From the NCBI RefSeq assembly GCF_021696945.1, contig NZ_JACYHE010000036.1, forward strand, positions 1 through 56,237: DNA of 56,237 nt, in the 5' to 3' direction. The translations under genes were made by a program, and so were the position numbers. The notes beneath the pieces are model-generated. The model worked only from the letters and a program-made list of their open reading frames with translations. It searched no databases and was not told the DNA's origin. The DNA comes from Streptomyces sp. JJ36 (GTDB lineage Bacteria; Actinomycetota; Actinomycetes; Streptomycetales; Streptomycetaceae). Below are positions 30,017 through 38,163 of this stretch, in pieces. Position 1 is the first letter of the stretch; each line of letters begins with the position of its first letter.

Positions 30017-31441
30017 ATGACGGGGAGCAGCGGCGGCGCCGGAGCGGCCACGGCGGCGCGGGACGGGCGCGGGCACGCCGGGCGGCGGCCGCCCGGCCCC
30101 GGCCGGGCGGAGACACCGCGGGTGCTGGCGGCGCTCGCCCGCGACCCGCTGGCGGCCGGCCTCGGCCTCTACCGCCGGTACGGCGATCTGGTGCGGGTGC
30201 CGCTGCTGCGCGGGGACCGCGCGCTCTTCGTGCTCTCCCACCCGGACCACGCGGAGCACGTCTTCGTCACCCGCCACGCCGACTACCCGAAGTCGGTGAC
30301 CTACCGGCCGCTGCGGGAGTTCCTCGGCGACGGCCTGGTCACCAGCGAGGGCGCGCTGTGGGAGCGGCAGCGGCGGCTGATCCAGCCGCTCTTCTCGCAC
30401 CGCCGGGTCGCCGCCTTCCACCCGGTGATGGTGCGGAACGTACGGCGCATGCTGGACGACTGGGACCGCCGCGCCCCCGGCGACGTGGTGGACGTCTCCG
30501 AGGCGATGAGCCTGCTGACGCTGAACATCGTGGGCGAGGCGCTGTTCGGGGCCGACCTGCGCGGGCCCGGCGCCCGCGTCTCCCCCTCGGTGACCGCCAT
30601 GCAGGACTTCGCGGTCACCGCCATGCGCAACCCGCTGCTGCTCCGGGCACCCCGCCTCGGCCTGCGGACCACCCCCGGTTACCGGAAGTGGGCCGCGGCG
30701 GTGCGGGCGGTGGACGAGGTCGTCGCCACCGTGATCGCCGCCCGGCGCGCGGGCGGCACGCGGGACTCCGCCGGGCCCGACCTGCTGGACGCGCTGCTCG
30801 ACGCCCGGCACGAGGACGGCACCGCACTGGGCGACCGGCAGCTCCGCGACGAGATCGTCACCTTCCTGATGGCCGGGCACGAGACCAGCGCCACCGCCCT
30901 GGTGTGGGCCCTGTATCTGCTGGCCACCCATCCCGCGGCCCGGCAGCGGCTGGAGGAGGAGGTGGACACCGTGCTCGCCGGCCGGGACCCGGGTCCGGAG
31001 GACCTGGACGGGCTGGTGTGGACGAAGGCCGTGCTGTGCGAGGCCCTGCGCCTCTACCCGCCGTTCTGGACCCTGGAGCGGGACGCGCTGCGGGACGACG
31101 AGATCGACGGGGTGCGGGTGCCCGCGGGCAGCACGGTGGCCGTGCCGCCCTATCTGGTCCACCGGCACCCGGACTTCTGGGAGAACCCGGAGGGCTTCGA
31201 CCCCGGGCGGTTCCTGCCGGGACGCGGGGCCGGGCGGCACCGCCACGCCTTCATCCCGTTCGGCGGCGGGCGGCGCGGGTGCGTGGGCAACGCCTTCGCG
31301 ATGACGGAGACCGTGGTGGTGATCGCGATGCTGGCGCAGGGCCGGCGGCTCGACGTGCCCTCCGGGGGTGTGCCCGCCGTACAGCCCACCGTGACGCTCC
31401 GGCCGCGGGGCGGCCTGCACATGGTCCTCCGCCGCCGCTGA
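30017..31441 (+). CDS. Cytochrome P450 (second of a tandem pair)
   Basis: A 474-residue P450 strongly similar to the preceding one along its whole length (both have LWERQRRLIQPLFSHRRV and DRQLRDEIVTF), indicating tandem duplication. The I-helix is AGHETS (286-291), ExxR is EALR, and the heme Cys422 is in FGGGRRGCVG. ATG 30017 is chosen for its GGGAGGAG site at 30003-30010; an upstream in-frame ATG at 29867 would add 50 low-complexity residues. The first 35 residues are Gly/Arg-rich and not part of the fold. The 232-bp gap from the first P450 has no gene. Confidence 0.9.
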   Translation: MTGSSGGAGAATAARDGRGHAGRRPPGPGRAETPRVLAALARDPLAAGLGLYRRYGDLVRVPLLRGDRALFVLSHPDHAEHVFVTRHADYPKSVTYRPLREFLGDGLVTSEGALWERQRRLIQPLFSHRRVAAFHPVMVRNVRRMLDDWDRRAPGDVVDVSEAMSLLTLNIVGEALFGADLRGPGARVSPSVTAMQDFAVTAMRNPLLLRAPRLGLRTTPGYRKWAAAVRAVDEVVATVIAARRAGGTRDSAGPDLLDALLDARHEDGTALGDRQLRDEIVTFLMAGHETSATALVWALYLLATHPAARQRLEEEVDTVLAGRDPGPEDLDGLVWTKAVLCEALRLYPPFWTLERDALRDDEIDGVRVPAGSTVAVPPYLVHRHPDFWENPEGFDPGRFLPGRGAGRHRHAFIPFGGGRRGCVGNAFAMTETVVVIAMLAQGRRLDVPSGGVPAVQPTVTLRPRGGLHMVLRRR

Positions 31442-31481
31442 CCGGGCCCGGTCCCGCCCCGGGCGGGCCGCCGACGGCGCG

Positions 31482-31508
31482 CGGCCCGTCCGCGGGGCGG
31501 ACGGGCCG
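31482..31508. terminator. Bidirectional terminator between P450 and FAD oxidoreductase genes
   Basis: A perfect 11-bp stem (31482-31492 with 31498-31508) and a 5-base loop lie midway between the convergent stops at 31441 and 31532. Confidence 0.7.
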
Positions 31509-31531
31509 GGGCGGCGGGTGCGGGCGGCCGG

Positions 31532-33388
31532 TCAGGGCCAGGGCAGGTCCAGCACGTGCGGCAGCCCCAGGCGGTAGCGGACGTCGTCCGCGGTGCGCAG
31601 CAGGCGGAACTCCGGCGGCACGTACAGCCCGTGCACCGGGCAGGCGTCGGCGTCCGACCCCGCCTCCTCCAGCAGGGCGTTCACCGCGCGCTTCCCGGTC
31701 TCGTTGGCGCCCTCCATGGTGGCGCAGCTCAGGGTGTTCCGTACGTAGTCCGAGGCGAGGAAGAGGTTCGGGACCGCGGTGGCCGGCTCGGGGCGGTCGT
31801 TCCAGGCGCCCACCGAGGAGACGGTCAGCGGCTCGTCGTTCTCCGCGGTGCCGCCCTCCCCGCCGGGGAAGGTGATCGCCGGGTCGAGGTGCCAGGAGCG
31901 GATGTGCGCTTCCGGCAGCACCTCGCGCCCGGTGTCCTCCAGCGCCGCCCGCATCTGGGCCAGGGTCTCCGCGGCGATCTCCTCGCGGGTGCACTCGCGG
32001 GCGGGCTTGCCGTAGAGGACGCCCGGCGTGTCCCAGCGGGCGATGTTCACCGAGAAGCAGTCGTGGACGGTCCCGTCCCCGTAGCCGGCGGGGAGGTCGC
32101 GGGCCCAGTTCTGGGCCTGGCTGATGGAGACCAGCGCCCAGGGGGAGTCCAGGTAGTCGACGAAGCCGTTGATCACGGGGGTGGGGCGGTCCAGATAGAA
32201 CTGGATGCCGTTCATCCACTCGGTGCGCAGCCGGTCCATACGGGCCAGCGCCGGGTCCGCCGCGCGCAGGGCGGGGCTCCACAGGGCACGCGCCCGTTCG
32301 ACCGGGATCGCGCACACGTACCAGTCGGCCTCCGTGTCGTGCAGCCGTCCCTGCGGGTCCCGCACCCGGGCGCCGGCGATGCGGCCGCCGGACGGGCGCA
32401 GTTCCTCCACGGCCCAGCCGACCCGGAAGCGCACGCCGAGGGCGCGCAGCCGGGCGACCCACGGGGCGATCCACACCTCGCTGGTCGGCCCGTCCAGCAC
32501 CCGGCCCATGTACCCGGTGCTGCCGCGGCCCGCGAGGGCGTAGAAGTAGAGCTCGGAGAGGATGCCGGTGGCCCGGGTGGAGGCGACGTCCGGCCGGGAG
32601 GCGACCAGGTGGGTGGTCATCCCCTCCGCGAACATCTTCCGGAACTCCTCACTCATCCGCTCCGCGCGCAGGAACTCCATCCAGGGCGTCTGCTCCCACT
32701 CGCCGTTGCGGCGGAGGTCGCCGCTGGTGGCGAAGACCGCCATCTGCCGGGCGAAGAACGCCGTCTCGTGTGCGGGCAGGGCGGTGAACTGCTGGAAGAG
32801 GGCGATCAGGAACCGCTGGAACTCCTCCACGGAGGGCAGCCCGTCCGGGTTCGACTCGAACTGGAGATCCTCGCGGCCGCCGATGCGGCTGTAGAGCACG
32901 CCCGCGAGCGGCTCCAGATGGTCGTGCACGCTTCCGGACCCGTCGGCCGCGGGGATGCGGGCGAGGGTCTCCGGGAGGTTGTGGTAGAAGCCGGGGACGA
33001 AGCGGAACCCGTGCTCACCGGGGAGGTCGCGGCGGCCGCCGGTGCCGGTGCCCGGCACGGGTATGGAGCGGGACTTGCCGCCCAGCTCCTTGCGTTCGTA
33101 GACGGTCACCTCGAAGCCGCGCTCGGCCAGCTCCTGGGCCGCGGTCAGCCCGGCGACCCCGGCGCCGAACACGGCCACCCGGCGGCCGGTACCCCCGGCC
33201 GGTGCCCGGGGCGCCGCGTGCGCGGCGGTGCCGAGGCCGAGCGCCACCGCGCCGGCGCCGAGGGCGCCCCCGACGAAGCGCCGCCGGGTGGCGGCCGCCG
33301 GCGTCGCGGGGGCCGGACCGGATGGAGATTCCGCGGGACCCGCCGTGGCAGGGGTCGTCGCGGCGGAGGTCAAGGAATCGCCCGTCAT
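31532..33388 (-). CDS. Tat-exported FAD oxidoreductase (amine oxidase / phytoene desaturase / HpnE-like)
   Basis: A 618-residue flavoprotein with a twin-arginine signal (TRRRFVGG at about 34-41, followed by a hydrophobic Gly/Ala stretch to AAHA). The FAD motif VAVFGAGVAGLTAAQELAERG begins near residue 73, and a C-terminal FAD contact is NLFLASDYVRN...MEGANETGKRA. This is the amine oxidase / phytoene desaturase / hydroxysqualene dehydroxylase superfamily, whose members act on amines, carotenoids or squalene-type chains. ATG at 33388 is preferred over 33424 because AGGGAG lies seven bases upstream. In a cluster with a polyprenyl synthase it might oxidise a prenyl chain outside the membrane face; that is inference. 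Confidence 0.82.
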   Translation of the reverse strand: MTGDSLTSAATTPATAGPAESPSGPAPATPAAATRRRFVGGALGAGAVALGLGTAAHAAPRAPAGGTGRRVAVFGAGVAGLTAAQELAERGFEVTVYERKELGGKSRSIPVPGTGTGGRRDLPGEHGFRFVPGFYHNLPETLARIPAADGSGSVHDHLEPLAGVLYSRIGGREDLQFESNPDGLPSVEEFQRFLIALFQQFTALPAHETAFFARQMAVFATSGDLRRNGEWEQTPWMEFLRAERMSEEFRKMFAEGMTTHLVASRPDVASTRATGILSELYFYALAGRGSTGYMGRVLDGPTSEVWIAPWVARLRALGVRFRVGWAVEELRPSGGRIAGARVRDPQGRLHDTEADWYVCAIPVERARALWSPALRAADPALARMDRLRTEWMNGIQFYLDRPTPVINGFVDYLDSPWALVSISQAQNWARDLPAGYGDGTVHDCFSVNIARWDTPGVLYGKPARECTREEIAAETLAQMRAALEDTGREVLPEAHIRSWHLDPAITFPGGEGGTAENDEPLTVSSVGAWNDRPEPATAVPNLFLASDYVRNTLSCATMEGANETGKRAVNALLEEAGSDADACPVHGLYVPPEFRLLRTADDVRYRLGLPHVLDLPWP

Positions 33389-33442
33389 CCGGTGCTCCCT
33401 GGATGCTCGGAATTTCATGATCACGTCAGCGTGCGGAGAAAG

Positions 33443-33489
33443 ACGCTACCGCTCGTCATCTGGTGTGCGTCAAGGGGGAGTTCTAGGCT
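33443..33489. promoter_or_regulatory. Divergent promoter region between FAD oxidoreductase and methyltransferase genes
   Basis: On the minus strand TTGACG (33473-33468), 19 bases, then TAGCGT (33448-33443) precede the FAD oxidoreductase start by about 55 bases. On the plus strand TAGGCT (33484-33489) is a likely -10 for the methyltransferase gene, 40 bases before its GTG. The two promoters nearly overlap, which allows shared control. Confidence 0.5.
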
Positions 33490-33528
33490 GACCGCCGCCC
33501 TGTTGTTTCGTGAAGAGGAGATCTCGCA

Positions 33529-34554
33529 GTGCCTTCCAGCAAGTGGCGCAGAACATTCCGTGCGGTGTTCACCCAGCCGGATCCGCGGGCCCACGCACTT
33601 CTGCTGCGGGACTCCCAGACCGTCACCCGCATCCATTTCCTGCACGCCGCCGCCCATCTGGGCCTTTTCGCGGAATTGAAGAGTCCGGATTCCGCCGCGG
33701 CACTGGAACAGCGGCTCGGCGTCAAGCGGCCGCAGCAGTTCCGCCTCTTCCTCGACCTCGGCGTCGCACTCGGGGAACTGAGCCGGCGCGGCGACGCGTA
33801 CGCCCTCAAGGGCGCCCGGGCCCGCGCCCTGGCCGGCCGCAACGGCAGCGTGCTGCGCGCCCTGCTCGACGAACAGCTCGGCTACCACGGCTCCGTCTAC
33901 CAGCACCTGCCCGAGCGGCTGCAGGGCGCCGAACTGGGCGACTACCTCACCGAGACCGCCGCGGTCGTCGCCGAGTCCTCGCGCATCGCCGAACCCGTCG
34001 TCTCCGCGTACGTCCGGGAGGCCGTCGCCGAGGCACCGGGCGCGGGTGCGGACGGGCCCCGGGTACTGGACGCCGGCTGCGGCTCCGGCGTCTACCTGCG
34101 GGCCGCCGCGCACCGCCCCGGCACCACCGGAACCGGCATCGACCTGCGCGAGGCCTCCGTCGACATGACCCGCCGGAACCTCGCCGAGTGGGGCCTCGCG
34201 GACCGCTTCACCGTGCGGCAAGGGGACGTGCGCGACGCCGGGCCGGACGGCCCGTACGACGTCGTGCTGCTGCTCAACAACATCTACTACTTCGCACCGG
34301 AGGAGCGGGCCGGGATCTTCCGCACCCTGCGGGAGGCGCTGCGGGACGGCGGGACGCTGGTGCTGGTGTCGATGTTCCACGGCCAGAGCCCCACCGGGCT
34401 CAACCTGGACCTGGTGCTCGCCTGCACCCAGGGGTGCTACGCCCTCCCCACCCCCGAGGAGCTCCGGCCGGAGCTGCGCGAGGCCGGGTTCGCCGACGTG
34501 CGAGTGGACCAACTCGTCGCCGGGCAGGACCTGTTGGCGCTCCGCGCCCGCTGA
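33529..34554 (+). CDS. SAM-dependent methyltransferase (winged-helix O-methyltransferase type)
   Basis: A 341-residue methyltransferase. The N-terminal about 100 residues look like the helical/winged-helix dimerisation domain of plant-type O-methyltransferases (HFLHAAAHLGLFAEL). The Rossmann domain has motif I VLDAGCGSGVYL (179-190), an acidic GIDLREASV and LLLNNIYYF. The GTG start follows GAGGAG at 33515-33520. Gene content suggests tailoring of the cluster product by O-, N- or C-methylation; the sequence alone does not decide which. Confidence 0.85.
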   Translation: MPSSKWRRTFRAVFTQPDPRAHALLLRDSQTVTRIHFLHAAAHLGLFAELKSPDSAAALEQRLGVKRPQQFRLFLDLGVALGELSRRGDAYALKGARARALAGRNGSVLRALLDEQLGYHGSVYQHLPERLQGAELGDYLTETAAVVAESSRIAEPVVSAYVREAVAEAPGAGADGPRVLDAGCGSGVYLRAAAHRPGTTGTGIDLREASVDMTRRNLAEWGLADRFTVRQGDVRDAGPDGPYDVVLLLNNIYYFAPEERAGIFRTLREALRDGGTLVLVSMFHGQSPTGLNLDLVLACTQGCYALPTPEELRPELREAGFADVRVDQLVAGQDLLALRAR

Positions 34555-34742
34555 GCGGCCGGAGCGGGTGCGGGCCCGGCGCGGTCGGCGCGGAAGTCGA
34601 TCGCTTGTCTTGCGCACCGGCCCGGCGGGTGCGAATGTGGGCTCCGTCCGCTGACACGTTCGAGGTCCGCCGAGTCGCCCGGGGCCGTTCCGGAGCCGTT
34701 TCCCGGGCCGTCCCGACGGCGCCTCGGATCGGTTCCGCGCCG

Positions 34743-34775
34743 TGTCAGCGGTGTTTCAGTGGCATTTCAGGGGTG
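34743..34775 (+). promoter_or_regulatory. Three 11-bp direct repeats upstream of the FAD monooxygenase gene
   Basis: TGTCAGC-GGTG, TTTCAGT-GGCA and TTTCAGG-GGTG run head to tail with an exact 11-bp period, each a 7-base core plus a 4-base G-rich spacer. This is the geometry of operators for SARP activators and for PhoP/AfsR-type regulators in Streptomyces. A fourth, off-phase TCA follows at 34779. The repeats end 35 bases before the ATG at 34810. Confidence 0.4.
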
Positions 34776-34809
34776 AGGTCACCGTCCTGTCCGGGCGCAC
34801 GGGGGAGAC

Positions 34810-36045
34810 ATGAACAGCACCACCGAGAAGGCCGATGTCGTCATCATCGGGGGCGGCCTCGCCGGGCTGTCCACGGGTATCGCACTGGCCGGTTCCGGAA
34901 TCGACACCGCCATCGTCGAAACCCGCCGTGCGTCCGCCGCGGACGTCTTCGGATTTCTCCTCTGGCCGCCCGGGACACGCTGCCTGCAATGGTTAGGGGT
35001 GCTTCCCGAAGCACGCGCCGCCGGTGCGGAACTCGAAGCGCTGAGCTGGTTCGTGGCGAGCGCGCCGAAAACCCCCGGGGGGACCGGCCCGAATACCGGA
35101 GACGACCTCCGCCGCACCTGGCTCAGCGTCCGTACCGCGGAACTCGGCGCGGGCGTCTTCCTCGGCATCCTGCCCTCCCGGCTGGAGGAGATCCTGCGTG
35201 CCGCGGCACTCCGCTCCGGCGTACGCATCCTCGACTCCGCCCAGGGCTGGTCGCTCACCCGTGAACCGGCCGCCTGGACGGTCCACGTCGACCGGCCCGA
35301 CGGCACAGAGTCCGTCCGTACGCCGCTGCTGGTCGGCGCGGACGGCGCCGGCTCCCGGCTGCGCGACGAACTCGGCCTGACCCACAGCCGCTGGCAGCCG
35401 CGCGGCCAGGCCGTCGTCACCGGCGTCGGCGGCCCGGTGCCGCGGCGTGAGTCGCGGCAGGCGCTCTCCGCCGAGGGCTCCGGCGGCTGCGTCAGCCTCG
35501 GCGAGGCGCAGAGCTGGCTCTACGCCGTCGTGCACGAGTCCGCCGCCGCGGACCCGGACCGCGCGGTACGCCACTACGCCACCCTCGACCCCGAGCCCGC
35601 CGCCGCCTTCGACGCGATCGAACGCGTCGCCGTGGTGCGGCCCTGGAACATCCGGGTCCCCCGCTGGGCCGCGGACGGCGCCGTGCTGATGGGCGACGCC
35701 GCGCACGGCATGCTGCCGCACTTCGGGCTCGGCGGCTCGCTGACCCTGGAGGACGTGCCGATCCTCTGCGAGGTGCTGGCGGAGGCGCTGCGCACCGGCG
35801 ACACCTGCGCCGCGCGGCTCGCCGCCTTCCAGGAGCGCCGGCGCGCCCGCACCGCCTACGCACAGCGCACCTCCAACCAGTGGGCCCGGCTGCTCAGCCA
35901 CCGCTTCCCCGGCGTGCAGACCGCCCGCGACCTGGCCGTACGCCGGCTGGTACGGGACATGGACCTGGTCGAGAGCTTCTACCGGGAGCTGGCCTCGCCC
36001 GCCGTGCCCCGGCTCAGCACCCGCGCGAAGATGCTGCTTCTCTGA
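34810..36045 (+). CDS. FAD-dependent monooxygenase (UbiH/PHBH fold)
   Basis: A 411-residue group A flavin monooxygenase. It has the N-terminal VVIIGGGLAGLSTGIAL, the middle DG motif VGADGAGSRLRDELG and the C-terminal GD motif LMGDAAHGMLPHFGLGG. Such enzymes hydroxylate or rearrange aromatic rings; in the aurachin pathway AuaG, a FAD monooxygenase, oxidises the prenylated quinolone. Codon 62 is TTA (34993-34995), a candidate bldA control point. The gene has its own upstream region with 11-bp repeats and is followed by the SDR gene. Confidence 0.9.
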   Translation: MNSTTEKADVVIIGGGLAGLSTGIALAGSGIDTAIVETRRASAADVFGFLLWPPGTRCLQWLGVLPEARAAGAELEALSWFVASAPKTPGGTGPNTGDDLRRTWLSVRTAELGAGVFLGILPSRLEEILRAAALRSGVRILDSAQGWSLTREPAAWTVHVDRPDGTESVRTPLLVGADGAGSRLRDELGLTHSRWQPRGQAVVTGVGGPVPRRESRQALSAEGSGGCVSLGEAQSWLYAVVHESAAADPDRAVRHYATLDPEPAAAFDAIERVAVVRPWNIRVPRWAADGAVLMGDAAHGMLPHFGLGGSLTLEDVPILCEVLAEALRTGDTCAARLAAFQERRRARTAYAQRTSNQWARLLSHRFPGVQTARDLAVRRLVRDMDLVESFYRELASPAVPRLSTRAKMLLL

Positions 36046-36181
36046 CGGAGCGCCGCCGGCCGGAGGGCGCCGCCGGCCGGGGCACGGCTGTCCGGGAGGC
36101 CCGTCCGTCCGGGGGCGCCGCTCCGCCTCAGGTGAGGAGAGCGGGCGCGCGGGACCGTACACGCACACACAGAGGTGAGGG

Positions 36182-37090
36182 ATGGCCCAGATGGCCAAGC
36201 AAGGTACGGCCGCCGTCGTCGGCGGGCGGGGATTCATCGGCGGGGCGATCGTGGAGGCGTTGCGCTCGGCCGGCTGGGATGTCGTCGTGGTCACCCACAA
36301 CGCCGCGCTGGCGGCCCGCCACCCGGGTTACCGCTGGGGCGACATGCTCGACCCCACGACCCTCGGACCCGCCGTCGAGGGCGCCGAACTCGTCGTGCAG
36401 AGCGCCAACTTCCCCGACTACCCCTTCGAGAAGCCCCAGCACCGGCACACCTATCTCGAGTACGACGGCCTGGGCACGGAGCGCCTGGTGCGCGCGGCCC
36501 TCGCCGCGGGCGCCCGCCGCTACGTCTTCGTCTCCGGGGTCGGCGTCACCGAGAACCCCACCAAGCCGTACTACCAGGCCATCCGCCGCGGTGAGCAGGC
36601 CGTGCTCGGCTCGGGCATGGAGGCCCTGGTGGTCCGCCCGGCGTTCGTCTACGGCCCGCGGGACAACGGCATCAACCGCATCGTCCGGGCCACCCGCTTC
36701 CTGCCGGTGCTGCCGCTGCCGGAGGCGGGCGACCAGGCGCACCAGCCCGTCCTCGTGGACGACATCGGGCGCCTCGTCGCCCAGGCCGTGGCGCCCGGTA
36801 CGCCCCAGGGCGTCTACGAGATCGGCGGCCCGGACCGCATGACCATGCGGGAGATGCTCCGGCACGCCCTGAAGCTGGTCGGGCGCGACCGGCGGGTGGT
36901 CTCCGTCTCCGACGGCTTCGCCCGTCCCGTCGCCCGCGCCCTGTCCCACCTCCCCGGGCCGCTGATCACCCCGAACGCGCTGGACTTCATGCTGGAGGAC
37001 TTCACCGCGGACCTCGGCCCCCTGCACAAGGACTTCGACCTGCGCCTGACCCCCTTCGACGAGGGGCTGCGCTCCTACCTCACGGCCTGA
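36182..37090 (+). CDS. Atypical SDR / NAD-dependent epimerase-like protein (NDUFA9-like)
   Basis: A 302-residue extended or atypical SDR with a nucleotide-binding motif AAVVGGRGFIGGAI and YVFVSGVGV. The usual YxxxK is replaced by YYQAIRRGEQ, the style of the NDUFA9/atypical-SDR group, so classical dehydrogenase activity is uncertain. ATG 36182 is chosen with the GAGG at 36172-36175; an in-frame ATG at 36191 is possible. It follows the FAD monooxygenase at 136 bases. The parallel with the reductase AuaH working with AuaG is functional, not a checked homology. Confidence 0.82.
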   Translation: MAQMAKQGTAAVVGGRGFIGGAIVEALRSAGWDVVVVTHNAALAARHPGYRWGDMLDPTTLGPAVEGAELVVQSANFPDYPFEKPQHRHTYLEYDGLGTERLVRAALAAGARRYVFVSGVGVTENPTKPYYQAIRRGEQAVLGSGMEALVVRPAFVYGPRDNGINRIVRATRFLPVLPLPEAGDQAHQPVLVDDIGRLVAQAVAPGTPQGVYEIGGPDRMTMREMLRHALKLVGRDRRVVSVSDGFARPVARALSHLPGPLITPNALDFMLEDFTADLGPLHKDFDLRLTPFDEGLRSYLTA

Positions 37091-37129
37091 CCCGCGTGGC
37101 GCGGGGCGCGGCGCGCGCCACGCGGGTCA
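37088..37129 (+). terminator. Terminator hairpin that includes the SDR stop codon
   Basis: A perfect 16-bp stem (37088-37103 with 37114-37129) begins at the TGA of the SDR gene itself and has a 10-base GC loop. Confidence 0.8.
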
Positions 37130-37245
37130 GGGGGCGGGCCGGGGCGTGTCCGATTGCGCCTTCGCGGCCGGGTGGCGGGGCTGGGCATGGCTTCGCCGCC
37201 GGGGTGGTGGCGGGGCGTTGCCGGGTGCGGGGCTCGTTCTGTTGC

Positions 37246-38056
37246 GGTCACTGCTTGGCGGGCTACGGGGGGAGGGGTGCCTCGCCGGGGCGCGCTCATG
37301 CTGCGGGCGCGGGTGGTGTGGTCGGCTGGCGTTCACCCACCGGTGACGGGGCCGGGCGGCGGGGCGGTCGGTAGCCGGTGACGGGGGTGCCCTGGCGAGC
37401 TGCTGCCGCGCTGTGCCTGAGCTTTCGTCTTCTCGCTCCGCTCGTTCCCGGTGCGTGGCACTGCGGCGTCCGGCTGCGGGCCGTTCCGGAGTGGGTGTGC
37501 GCCTGCCCACAGCCTGTGGACAGAGCCGTCGCCCGGCGATTTCCTCGAGCCCCACCCTGCGGTCTCGCGGATCCCGGACGTCCGGCGCGCAGCCTCCGGC
37601 CCCTGGGTTCGGGCGTCCGGCGCGCGGCCTGCGGCCCATGGGTTCGGGCGTCCGGTGGTCGGCGTGCCACCTGGCGGGGCCTGTCCGCCGTCTGTCGGCA
37701 GTCGGGTGTCCGGCGCGCAGTAGGCGCAGCCCCGCCACACGCACCTGCGCCGGGCTCGACGAGGGCCATCGGTCCTGCGGTGCGACCCGGCCATCGGCGC
37801 ACCCCCACTCCGGAACGGCCCGCAGGCGAACCCCGCAGTGCCACCGGCGTGACACGAGCGGAGCGAGAAGACGAAAGCTCAGGCACAGCGCGGCAGCAGC
37901 CCGCTAGAGCAACCCGTCTCCGGCTTACCGACCTGGACATGCCGCCCGGCCCCGTCACAGGCGGGTTGACCCCAGCCCACCACGCCACCCGCGCCGGCAG
38001 CCTGAACGAGCCCGGCACCCACCACCCCTCCCCTCGTAGCCCGCCAAGCAGTGACC
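37246..38056. repeat. Large imperfect inverted repeat (about 260-bp arms) in a non-coding spacer
   Basis: The left arm 37246-37503 and right arm 37796-38056 are inverted copies with small indels, separated by a 292-bp centre. The core, 37399-37445 against 37854-37900, is a perfect 47-bp match. The outer ends share the block ctgcttggcgggctacg. No gene or transposase could be supported in the 1,073-bp interval 37091-38163; the long ORFs across it are antisense artefacts. It may be a non-autonomous element or a dispersed Streptomyces extragenic repeat. Confidence 0.85.
37579..37648 (+). repeat. 35-bp tandem direct repeat in the palindrome centre
   Basis: Two head-to-tail copies, 37579-37613 and 37614-37648, each begin cgtccggcgcgc and end tgggttcggg and differ at about three positions. 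A third copy starts at 37649 but fades after seven bases. Confidence 0.75.
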
Positions 38057-38163
38057 CCAGCCAGGGACCGGCCGCATCCGGCCGGAACCGCAGCCGCTTC
38101 CGCCGCGACGCCGCCCCGCACGCCGCGATGCCGCCCCACCCGCCGCCCGCCGCCCGGGCGGCG

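Noticed and set aside
36048..36078. Direct repeat of a GCGCCGCCGGCCGG block after the monooxygenase gene
   Set aside because: It is short and simple in composition; it may be a weak terminator or chance.
38149..38162. Perfect 14-base palindrome right after the ligase stop
   Set aside because: It has no loop and is GC-only in a GC-only region, so it is not listed as a terminator.
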